In this document: positions 26,817 to 34,191 of the stretch, piece by piece
Position numbering within the stretch: position 1 is the stretch's first letter
Layout of the letters: every line of letters begins with the position of its first letter
The notes under the pieces: generated by a model
Seen by the model: only the letters and a program-made list of their open reading frames with translations
Database searches by the model: none
Told to the model about the DNA's origin: nothing
Program-made: the position numbers and the translations under genes
Source of the DNA: Rhodospirillales bacterium
GTDB taxonomy: Bacteria; Pseudomonadota; Alphaproteobacteria; Rhodospirillales; Shumkoniaceae
Length of the DNA: 64,000 bases
Assembly (NCBI GenBank): GCA_028281785.1
Contig: JANQJG010000210.1
Location: forward strand, 1 to 64,000
Direction: 5' to 3'

Positions 26817-27365
26817 CTACGTATGAGACAGTTCGGCCTGGAAGCTTTTCAGCCAGGCCAGCCGTGCCCGCACCGCCTCGGTATCGTGCTCCAGCCAATG
26901 GCCGAGATAACCCTCGTCATCCGCGTGATGCTGGCGCAGTTCGTCGAGGCGCGCCAACTCGTTCTCATACATGTCGATAAGCATGTCCGCCTGGGCGACC
27001 CGGTCGTCCTCGCCGAGGAGGTGCAAGAAGCGGAATTTGAGCGTGACGATAAGCTTGTTGAGCTCCGCCGCGCCACTGCGCAACGGCGCGTTCAGAAGCA
27101 CGCCAAGCTCCTCACGTCCGGCCGGCGTGATTTGCAGTTCGGCGTCATCGGTCATGCCGACGCCATCCACCGCCTCGACCAGCCCTTCATACTTCAGAAG
27201 CTCGACGGATGTGCCCATCAGGTCCAGGGACGGGCCCAGAACATGGCCGACAAAGTGCCGGATGGAGGATGCCAGCGCCGAATAGCGCATGGGGCCGAGG
27301 GCGAGTGTGCCCAAGGCACTGAGCCGGATTGCCTCTTTCGGAGTCAGCGTGTTGTCGGCATACAT
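26817..27365 (-). CDS. PadR-like winged-helix transcriptional regulator
   Basis: This 182-aa protein has an N-terminal winged helix ('TPKEAIRLSALGTLALGPM...LKYEGLVEAV...LQITPAGREELGVLL'). A helical C-terminal dimerisation region ('MLIDMYENELARLDELRQHH') resembles the PadR/Vir C-terminal domain. GAAGGAG precedes the ATG at 27365, which is preferred over an upstream GTG/ATG extension of 18 residues. It is divergent from the aminotransferase gene, 219 bp away, and could control it or itself. The ligand is unknown. Confidence 0.7.
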   Translation of the reverse strand: MYADNTLTPKEAIRLSALGTLALGPMRYSALASSIRHFVGHVLGPSLDLMGTSVELLKYEGLVEAVDGVGMTDDAELQITPAGREELGVLLNAPLRSGAAELNKLIVTLKFRFLHLLGEDDRVAQADMLIDMYENELARLDELRQHHADDEGYLGHWLEHDTEAVRARLAWLKSFQAELSHT

Positions 27366-27584
27366 CGCACCAGCTCCTTCTACCCATAATGATATAGGGA
27401 TTCGGGCCGGTCTGTCCACTTATCCCACCCGGAAAACCAACGAAACCGGCGGCGCGGCTCTTGATTGGGGGAGGGGGTCTCGGTGTATGGCACTAGGCGT
27501 CGACGGCGGCGGCGCTTGCACCGCCCAGCTCGACTTCGTGCCTGCTCGCTGTCTTGGCGTGACAACAGCCCAGGGAGGTTCATC

Positions 27585-28820
27585 GTGCCCGGCAACCGCT
27601 CATTGAACGTGGACTTCTGCCGCTCCTTCTTTCCCACGCTCAACGACGATTGGGCGTTTCTGGAGAACGCCGGGGGCACCTATGTGCCGACCACTGTCAT
27701 CGAGCGCCTGACGGACTACATGCGTTTCAATCAGGTTCAGCCCGGTGCCGGATTCGAGGCCTCCGCCGAGGCCAGCGACCGCATGGCGGCAGGCCGGGCC
27801 TGCGCGGCGGCGCTCATCAACGCGGAACCGGACGAGATCGCCATCGGCCCCTCGACCACCGCCAACGTCTACGTCCTCGCCCATGGCCTGCGGCCCTGGT
27901 TCGCGCCGGGGGACGAGGTCATCGTGACCGACCAGGACCACGAGGCCAACAACGGGGCGTGGCGCCGCCTATCCGAAATTGGAGTGACGGTCAGGGAATG
28001 GCGCCTGCGTCCGGAGACTTCGGAGCTCCACATCGAGGATCTGGACGCGTTGCTGACCGAGCGGACCCGCCTCGTCTGCTTCACCGGATGTTCCAACATC
28101 GTCGGCACGCTCTATGACGTGGCCGAGATCACACGGCGGGTGCATGCGGCCGGCGCCCTGGTTTGTGCGGATGGGGTGGCCTGGACGCCGCATCGGCGCA
28201 TCGACGTCAAGGCGCTCGACGTCGATTTCTTTCTATACAGCCTCTACAAGGTCTACGGCCCGCATATCGCCGTGCTCTATGGAAAGGGCGAACATCTGCG
28301 GCGGGCGGAGAATCAGAACCACCATTTCGTCGCGGACGACCCGACCTTGAAGCTGAACCCGGGCGGCCCGAACCACGAGCTGACGGCTGCGAGCGCCGGT
28401 ATCGGTGCCTATTTCGACCGCCTTTACGATCATCATTTCAGATCTGATAACAAAGGGTTAGGAGAAAGAATTTCCAGAATATATGAACTTATCGGCAGCC
28501 ATGAGGACGCATTGTCCCAGCCGCTGGCCGCCTATCTGGGCGATCACACGAACGTCCGGCTCTATGGACGCGCGACGGGCGACGGGAAGCAGCGCGTGGC
28601 CGTCTTCTCCTTCACCGTCGAGGGGCGTGACTCCCGGGAGGTCGCCCAGGCCCTCAATGATCGGGGTCTTGCCGTGCGGGCCGGAGACTTCTATACCTCG
28701 CGCTGCGTTGACGCCCTCGGGGCACGACCGCAGAATGGCGTGATTCGGGCATCGATGTGCCATTACAACTCGGTCGCGGAGATCGGGCGGCTGATCGAGG
28801 CGCTCGACGCCGTGATCTAA
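27585..28820 (+). CDS. Class V aminotransferase-fold PLP enzyme (cysteine-desulfurase-like)
   Basis: This is a 411-aa fold-type I PLP enzyme. The PLP lysine is K222 in 'YSLYKVYGPHIAVLYG', the cofactor aspartate is in 'VCADGVAWTPH', and the early motif 'AFLENAGGTYVP' is typical of the SufS/class V group. It lacks an obvious catalytic Cys loop for persulfide formation, so it may be a lyase or aminotransferase of another substrate. The GTG at 27585, with GGGAGG seven bases upstream, is chosen; the frame extends upstream with low-quality sequence. A patch of rare AT-rich codons occurs at 28440-28493. The ABC ATPase gene follows closely. Confidence 0.82.
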   Translation: MPGNRSLNVDFCRSFFPTLNDDWAFLENAGGTYVPTTVIERLTDYMRFNQVQPGAGFEASAEASDRMAAGRACAAALINAEPDEIAIGPSTTANVYVLAHGLRPWFAPGDEVIVTDQDHEANNGAWRRLSEIGVTVREWRLRPETSELHIEDLDALLTERTRLVCFTGCSNIVGTLYDVAEITRRVHAAGALVCADGVAWTPHRRIDVKALDVDFFLYSLYKVYGPHIAVLYGKGEHLRRAENQNHHFVADDPTLKLNPGGPNHELTAASAGIGAYFDRLYDHHFRSDNKGLGERISRIYELIGSHEDALSQPLAAYLGDHTNVRLYGRATGDGKQRVAVFSFTVEGRDSREVAQALNDRGLAVRAGDFYTSRCVDALGARPQNGVIRASMCHYNSVAEIGRLIEALDAVI

Positions 28821-28875
28821 AAAACGTGATCTGAAACCAAAAACGAAACACAGGGAAGCCAGGGAGCGCCTTATA

Positions 28876-29652
28876 CTGGAGAACGGACGACATCCGGCGC
28901 TGACCGTCACGGATCTTCACAAGAGGTTCGGCTCGCTCGAAGTGCTGAAAGGCATCGATCTCGTCGCCCAGGACCATGACGTGATTTCGGTGATCGGCGC
29001 CAGCGGCTCGGGCAAGAGCACGTTCTTGCGCTGCATCAACTTGCTGGAGGTGCCGGACGCGGGGACGATCGCGGTCGACGGCGAGGAAATAGCCATGCGC
29101 CGGATGCCCGACGGCCGCTCGGCGCCGGCCGATCACAGACAGGTCGACCGCATCCGCGCGCGTGTCGGCATGGTGTTCCAGGGCTTCAATCTCTGGTCCC
29201 ATATGACGGTGCTGCAGAATGTCATCGAGGCGCCGGTTCATGTGCTCAAGGTCCCGAAGAAGGAGGCGGTCGAAAGGGCGGAGGCCCTGCTCGACAAGGT
29301 CGGGATCGCCGACAAGCGCGACCACTATCCGGCGCATCTCTCCGGCGGTCAGCAGCAACGTTGTGCGATCGCCCGGACGCTCGCCATGGATCCCAAGCTC
29401 CTCCTCTTCGACGAGGCCACCTCGGCTCTCGATCCGGAGCTCGTGGGCGAAGTCCTTCGGGTCATTCGCGATCTGGCGCGGGAGGGGCGGACCATGATCA
29501 TGGTCACCCACGAGATGGGTTTCGCGCGCGAGGTCTCGGATCGGATTGTTTTCCTGCACGAGGGGCGGGTCGAGGAGCAGGGGCCGCCCGCGCAGGTTTT
29601 CGGAAACCCCAAGTCGGCCCGTTGCCGGCAATTCCTGGCCAGTGTCTTGTAG
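28876..29652 (+). CDS. Orphan polar amino-acid ABC transporter ATPase (HisP/GlnQ type) with probable CTG start
   Basis: This is an ATPase of 258 aa if begun at CTG 28876. Motifs are Walker A GASGSGKST, Q-loop 'VFQGFNLW', signature LSGGQQQR, Walker B 'LLLFDEATSALDPE' and the H-loop 'VTHEMGF'. The conserved beginning 'LTVTDLHKRFGSLEVLKGID' is read in frame upstream of the first GTG (28942), but there is no ATG, GTG or TTG between the in-frame stop at 28813 and that GTG. CTG 28876 is 9 bp from AGGGAG and gives almost exactly the length of HisP. No permease or binding-protein partner is adjacent, so it must serve a transporter encoded elsewhere or be a remnant. It lies 55 bp after the aminotransferase gene. 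Confidence 0.82.
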   Translation: MENGRHPALTVTDLHKRFGSLEVLKGIDLVAQDHDVISVIGASGSGKSTFLRCINLLEVPDAGTIAVDGEEIAMRRMPDGRSAPADHRQVDRIRARVGMVFQGFNLWSHMTVLQNVIEAPVHVLKVPKKEAVERAEALLDKVGIADKRDHYPAHLSGGQQQRCAIARTLAMDPKLLLFDEATSALDPELVGEVLRVIRDLAREGRTMIMVTHEMGFAREVSDRIVFLHEGRVEEQGPPAQVFGNPKSARCRQFLASVL

Positions 29653-29825
29653 GAACGCCCCATCCCACCGTGTGTCCGAATCCCCAAACTTGCCAAGGGG
29701 CGATTGAGCGGCCGGGGTGGCGGGGAGCCAAAGTTCGGGCGGGGAGCCCCCGCCTTGACGGGCCGAGCCTATTCGGTCATCGTATGCGTTGTTTTATACC
29801 GAGGCTTTAAGCTGAATTCGGCCAA

Positions 29826-29848
29826 GATTGCCGAGAATCTCGGCAATC
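29826..29848. promoter_or_regulatory. Perfect 23-bp palindrome before tctC (operator or leader hairpin)
   Basis: GATTGCCGAGA-A-TCTCGGCAATC is a perfect inverted repeat with 11-bp arms, ending two bases before the AGGGAGA ribosome site of the binding-protein gene. It could be a repressor site or, in RNA, a hairpin close to the ribosome site. No regulator gene lies in the operon itself. Confidence 0.55.
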
Positions 29849-29863
29849 TCAGGGAGAGTAAAC

Positions 29864-30871
29864 ATGAAAAAACTCGGTTTGTTTGCGGCGTTGGCCGCAG
29901 GGGCGGCTCTTGTCTTCAGCGCGCCGGCGATGGCGGATTGGAAACCGACGAAGCCGATCCGGATTATCGTGCCGTGGGGGGCTGGCGGCTCCACCGACCA
30001 GTTGGTCCGCACCTTGGCCGGTGATCTTGAGGACGCGCTGGGGCAGAAGGTCGTGGTCGTCAATCAGACCGGCGGCGCTGGCGCGGTCGGCACCAAGGCC
30101 GCCTGGGATGCGCCGAAGGACGGGTACACTTGGACGGCCGGCGCGGCTTGGGATCTGGGCACCTATGTGGTCACAGGCGCGCTCGACGCGAAGATCTCGG
30201 ATTGGCATCTGTATCTGGCGACGGCCAATTACATGATCCTCTCCGTCCATCCGGACTCCAAGTTCCAGTCCGTGGACGACATCAAGAACGCCATGAACAA
30301 CAGCCCGGATACGGTGACGATCGCCACCGGCGGCATCAACTCGTCCGGCGGCATGGCGGCGGAGCTTCTCAAGGCGGCGACCGGCGGCGACTACAAGATG
30401 GTCACCTATGACGGCGGAAATCCGGCGGTGAAGGCGGCCGTGGCGCACGAGACGGAAGTGACCACCCAGCTCGTGGCCGAGCAGTACGAGATGCTGCGGG
30501 CCAAAAAGCTGAAGCCGCTCGCGGCCTTCACGCCCGACGATGTGGAGATCCCCGGCGTCGGCACCATTCCCTCGATCAAGAAGGCCCTGCCCGACGCCAA
30601 CACGTCCTATGTCCTGTTCGGAATCTGGGCACCGAAGGGGATTCCGCAGGAAGTCGTCGACACGATGGGCAAGGTCTGGGACACCAAGATCAAGAATTCC
30701 GAGCGTCTGATGAAGTACGCCGAATCGAAGGCCCAGGCCGTCAAGGTACATTGGGGTGAGGCGGCGGCTGAATCCGGCATGGCGGCGACCCAGGTCATGG
30801 CCTGGCAGCTCTACGCCGGCGGCAAGGCCAAGGTTAAGCCCGACGAAGTCGGAATTCCGCCGCTGAAGTAA
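29864..30871 (+). CDS. Tripartite tricarboxylate transporter substrate-binding protein (TctC/Bug family)
   Basis: This 335-aa periplasmic protein has a signal peptide at about 1-24 ('MKKLGLFAALAAGAALVFS' to AMA). The Bug-fold motifs are 'PTKPIRIIVPWGAGGSTD', 'VVVNQTGGAGAVG' and 'ATGGINSSGGMAAELL'. It would bind a carboxylate or sugar-acid-like ligand with ordered water and deliver it to TctA/TctB. The ATG at 29864 is chosen over an upstream in-frame ATG because it gives a proper signal peptide and follows AGGGAGA. It is the first gene of an 11-gene catabolic operon. Confidence 0.9.
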   Translation: MKKLGLFAALAAGAALVFSAPAMADWKPTKPIRIIVPWGAGGSTDQLVRTLAGDLEDALGQKVVVVNQTGGAGAVGTKAAWDAPKDGYTWTAGAAWDLGTYVVTGALDAKISDWHLYLATANYMILSVHPDSKFQSVDDIKNAMNNSPDTVTIATGGINSSGGMAAELLKAATGGDYKMVTYDGGNPAVKAAVAHETEVTTQLVAEQYEMLRAKKLKPLAAFTPDDVEIPGVGTIPSIKKALPDANTSYVLFGIWAPKGIPQEVVDTMGKVWDTKIKNSERLMKYAESKAQAVKVHWGEAAAESGMAATQVMAWQLYAGGKAKVKPDEVGIPPLK

Positions 30872-30890
30872 CATAGCGGGACGGACCTTT

Positions 30891-30954
30891 TTCGTTCCGC
30901 CTGAGTTGCGGAACGAAGAGACGCCGGGCGGGCGGAAGGCCATTCCGCCCGCCC
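30891..30954 (+). promoter_or_regulatory. Two consecutive intercistronic hairpins between tctC and tctB
   Basis: Hairpin 1 has 10-bp perfect arms TTCGTTCCGC (30891-30900) and 30908-30917. Hairpin 2 has 12-bp perfect arms GGGCGGGCGGAA (30926-30937) and 30943-30954. Neither is followed by a T run. They probably stabilise the binding-protein transcript or reduce read-through, which gives more TctC than TctA/B. Confidence 0.65.
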
Positions 30955-30991
30955 TCGTCAACATACGCCAAGGTCGCCTCTGGTCATTGCC

Positions 30992-31612
30992 ATGCCCAAA
31001 CCCGGGATGCCGCGGGCGGACTTCGTTTCCGCCCTCATCTTCTTTGTTCTCGGCGTCTTCATGATCGTCTCGGGCACCCGGATGCCCGGCCAGGAAGAGG
31101 TCTCCTATATCGAGCTGGGTGGCGAGCCGGGGCGGGTTCCGATTTTGCTCGGTGGCATCATCGCCTTCTTTTCTCTGGTTCTGCTTATTCGATCCGTGCG
31201 TGCCGATGGCCACAGGCTGTGGGTCGGGCGGTCGGTGGCGGGCACCGATCGGGTTGGCCTCATCCGCACGCTCGGCGCCATTATCGGCTGCTCGGTCTAT
31301 GCCGTGGGGTTGGTCGGGGCCTCGCTCGGCGGCTGGCAGGTGCCCTATGTCTGGGCTACCGGAGTGTTCGTATTCTTCTTCATTGTCGCCTTCGAATGGG
31401 AGCTCGCACCTCGGATCGCGGCGCGGCGATGGGCCGGCACCCTTGAGAAACGGCCGGGCCTGGCGCGGTGGCTGCAGTCCACATTCGGCTTCCTGCCGCC
31501 CTCCAGAGCCCCGTATGTCTGGCTGCTGGTCACGGCGTCGATCCAGGCCGTATTGGTGGCGATGATCGTCACCTATGTCTTCGAAAAAGAATTCTTCGTG
31601 ACCCTTCCATGA
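30992..31612 (+). CDS. Tripartite tricarboxylate transporter small membrane subunit TctB
   Basis: This 206-aa protein has about five hydrophobic segments, the first being 'FVSALIFFVLGVFMIVSG', followed by the family-like 'GGEPGRVPILLGGIIAF'. It is the small, poorly conserved membrane partner of TctA; its gene lies between the binding-protein and tctA genes, the standard order. The gap to tctA is 24 bp. It is longer than many TctB proteins (about 145-180 aa) because of an extra loop around residues 140-170. Confidence 0.85.
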   Translation: MPKPGMPRADFVSALIFFVLGVFMIVSGTRMPGQEEVSYIELGGEPGRVPILLGGIIAFFSLVLLIRSVRADGHRLWVGRSVAGTDRVGLIRTLGAIIGCSVYAVGLVGASLGGWQVPYVWATGVFVFFFIVAFEWELAPRIAARRWAGTLEKRPGLARWLQSTFGFLPPSRAPYVWLLVTASIQAVLVAMIVTYVFEKEFFVTLP

Positions 31613-31636
31613 GGGCCGGTTGGGAAAGCTGACGCC

Positions 31637-33460
31637 ATGGATGTTCTAACCGGCCTCTTTGGCTATCTGGCGACGACAAGCGGCTTTGTCCTCGAGGCGA
31701 CGGCCCGTTTCGCCCAGCCCGAAATCGTGTTGTTCGTGGTCGGCGGAACCTTGTTGGGCATCACCATCGGTATGCTGCCCGGCCTCACGGCGACGATGGG
31801 GGTGGCGCTGCTGACCACCCTGACCTACCGCATGGAGCCGGACGACGCGCTGATGATCCTCATCTGCCTCTATGTCGGGGCGATCTATGGCGGCAGCCGC
31901 AGCGCGATCCTGCTCAACATTCCCGGCACGCCGGCCAATGCGGCCACCACGGTGGACGGCTATCCCCTGGCCAAGGCCGGCAAGGCGGGCCCCGCCATGG
32001 GCACGGCCACCACGGGGTCGTTCCTGGGCACCTTCATCGGCATGTTCTTCCTGGCCACGGTGGCGCCGATCCTGGCCGACTACGCCTTGCAGTTCCAAAC
32101 CCACGAGTTCTTCTGGCTGGCGATCTTCGGGATTCTGATATCGGGCCAGTTGACGGCCCTCGAGGATCCGCTGAAAGGCTGGATCGCCGGCTTCCTGGGC
32201 TTGGCCGTGGCCATGATCGGCCAGGAAGGCCTCTACATGACCGACCGTTTCACCTTCGGATTCACCGAGATGCAGGGCGGTGTCAACCTGATCCCGGCCA
32301 TGGTCGGCGCCTTCGGTTTCTCCGAGGTGATCACGGTCATGTACAACCGGCGCGCCGAAGTCATCAAGGTGACCACCGGCTTGCTCGACGTGATCCCCAA
32401 TCCACGCCACGTGCTGAAATACTGGCGCACGATTGGCCGGTCCGGCGTGTTGGGCACGCTGATCGGTGTCATCCCGGGCGTCGGAGAGGATATCGGCGCC
32501 TGGGTCTCCTACGCCGCGGCGCGCCGGGCCTCCAAGGAAAAGGAGAAGTTCGGCAAGGGCTCGGTGGAGGGGCTGATGGCCGCCGAGACGGGCAACAGCG
32601 CGGCACCGCCAGGCGCGCTGATCCCCGTGCTCACCCTCGGCATTCCCGGCTCCGCCCCGGCGGCGGTCCTTCTGGCGGCGATGATCCTGCATGGCGTACG
32701 CCCCGGCCCGATGATCATGATCGAGTTCCCCCTCTTCGTTTACGAAGTGGTGGTGATGATGCTCTTCGCCGCGGCCGCCATTTTCGTGCTCGGCATCCTT
32801 TTGACCCCGATTCTGCTCAAGGTCCTGGCCATCCGCCGCGAGCGCCTGATGCCCGTGGTTTTCGTGCTTTGCGTGATCGGCAGCTATGCCATCGAACAGC
32901 GCATGTTCGACGTCTGGGTCATGGTCATCTTCGGCATTCTCGGCTTCATTTTGCGGCAGATGAAGTATCCGATGGCGCCCCTGGTGCTCGGCATCGTGCT
33001 CGGCGACATCTTCGACAAGAGCTTCCGTCGTTCCTGGGTCATCCACAACGGCGAGTTCGAGTTCTACTTCACGCGGCCGATCTGCATTGTCCTGATGCTG
33101 ATGTGCCTGGCCACTGTCCTGATGAGCTTCGGCCCGACTCGGACCTACCTGTTGCCCAAGATCCAGCGCATCAGCGGCGCCGTCACGGAGGGTCTGTGGT
33201 GGGCCACCCGCGGACAGGTGAGGCTGGTCGTTTGGATCTTCCGGTCGTTCAAGGCGGCGTTGGGACGCCCTCATGTAGAGGCGACCGGAGACGTATTGGG
33301 TTTCGGCGCCTGCTTGGCCACCGGGTTCAAGGTCTACGGGACGAGCTTGGTCGAGGTCGTTGTCGAACTCGTGACATCAATCCTCGCCTTCGTCTTCGCG
33401 CCGGTGGTAGATGTGCTGCGCCTGCTGCGTGTCGTGCCGAGAACGGAGGACAGGGGATGA
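31637..33460 (+). CDS. Tripartite tricarboxylate transporter large permease TctA, with C-terminal extension
   Basis: This 607-aa membrane protein has about 12 hydrophobic segments. The TctA signatures are 'GTLLGITIGMLPGLTATMG', 'YVGAIYGGSRSAILLNIPG', 'GYPLAKAGKAGPAMG' and the second half repeat 'IPVLTLGIPGSAPAAVLL'. It drives Na+- or H+-coupled uptake of the ligand handed over by TctC. Usual TctA length is about 500 aa; here about 100 extra residues follow 'FGPTRTYLLPK', with two further hydrophobic stretches. Its stop overlaps the ATG of the cupin gene by 4 bp, which ties transport to the catabolic genes. Confidence 0.92.
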   Translation: MDVLTGLFGYLATTSGFVLEATARFAQPEIVLFVVGGTLLGITIGMLPGLTATMGVALLTTLTYRMEPDDALMILICLYVGAIYGGSRSAILLNIPGTPANAATTVDGYPLAKAGKAGPAMGTATTGSFLGTFIGMFFLATVAPILADYALQFQTHEFFWLAIFGILISGQLTALEDPLKGWIAGFLGLAVAMIGQEGLYMTDRFTFGFTEMQGGVNLIPAMVGAFGFSEVITVMYNRRAEVIKVTTGLLDVIPNPRHVLKYWRTIGRSGVLGTLIGVIPGVGEDIGAWVSYAAARRASKEKEKFGKGSVEGLMAAETGNSAAPPGALIPVLTLGIPGSAPAAVLLAAMILHGVRPGPMIMIEFPLFVYEVVVMMLFAAAAIFVLGILLTPILLKVLAIRRERLMPVVFVLCVIGSYAIEQRMFDVWVMVIFGILGFILRQMKYPMAPLVLGIVLGDIFDKSFRRSWVIHNGEFEFYFTRPICIVLMLMCLATVLMSFGPTRTYLLPKIQRISGAVTEGLWWATRGQVRLVVWIFRSFKAALGRPHVEATGDVLGFGACLATGFKVYGTSLVEVVVELVTSILAFVFAPVVDVLRLLRVVPRTEDRG

Positions 33461-34176
33461 CGGACGGTTTGATCGGCGGCATCGGCATCACCCATCTCAA
33501 GGTCTATGACCAGCGGCCGGGGCCGGACGGAGTCAAAGCCGGATGCGCCCATATTCACGCCCTCTGCGATGAGGCCTATTTGGGGGTCAAGGGGTCCGGC
33601 GCGGTCGAGCTGCACGATCCAGAGCTGGGATTCCGGACCGTGCCCATCGAACCCGGGACCTATGTCCAGTTCCCGCCGGGTACCCTGCACCGCTCGGTCT
33701 GCTATGAGGATTTCGAGGTCGTGGCTGTCATGGGCAATTCGGGCCTGCCGGAACGGGGCGACGCGCGCATCTATTTCGGCCCCGAGGTTGACGCCGACGC
33801 CCAGGAATTCGAGCGTCTGAAGGGGCTTGCCGCCGATGGGCTGGACGGGGCGCTGGCCCGGCGGGACGCGTCCACCGAGGCGTATGGCCGCCTTTTGGCC
33901 TCGTGGCAGTCCGATCGCGAGGCCTACCGGGCCGAGCTGCGGCGCTTCTTCGACTGCCATTGCGCGACCTTGGCGGATCGCCGGGCGGAACTGGAGGCCG
34001 TGGTCCGCAACGGGCCGCTCGCCGGTGCGCAGGAAAGCCTCGCGCGCATTCAAATGCTGCCGGCCCAGGCCGCGCGCGGCTCGATCCTGCGGGCCGAGGC
34101 CGGCAGCGACGGGGTCAAGCTTGGCATGTGCGGCCTGCTCAGGCAGGTCTCCCAACTGTCCGATCTGGCAGGCTAA
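33457..34176 (+). CDS. Cupin-domain protein with helical C-terminal region
   Basis: This 239-aa protein has an N-terminal cupin with motif 1 HIHALCDEAYLGVKGSG (His, His, Glu) and motif 2 'PPGTLHRSV', which together give a likely metal site. Residues 120-239 are mostly helical and of unknown type. Cupins in sugar-acid operons are often isomerases or sugar-binding regulators of enzyme activity. The ATG overlaps the tctA stop, and the next gene begins 15 bp after its stop. A role in the pathway (isomerase or anomer/lactone handling) is inference. Confidence 0.75.
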   Translation: MTDGLIGGIGITHLKVYDQRPGPDGVKAGCAHIHALCDEAYLGVKGSGAVELHDPELGFRTVPIEPGTYVQFPPGTLHRSVCYEDFEVVAVMGNSGLPERGDARIYFGPEVDADAQEFERLKGLAADGLDGALARRDASTEAYGRLLASWQSDREAYRAELRRFFDCHCATLADRRAELEAVVRNGPLAGAQESLARIQMLPAQAARGSILRAEAGSDGVKLGMCGLLRQVSQLSDLAG

Positions 34177-34191
34177 AAAGGAAGCGAATCG

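Noticed and set aside
31646-33274. Minus-strand open frame of about 540 codons opposite tctA
   Set aside because: It is a shadow of the tctA codon pattern; the translation is rich in His, Gln, Asp and Arg with no recognisable motif.
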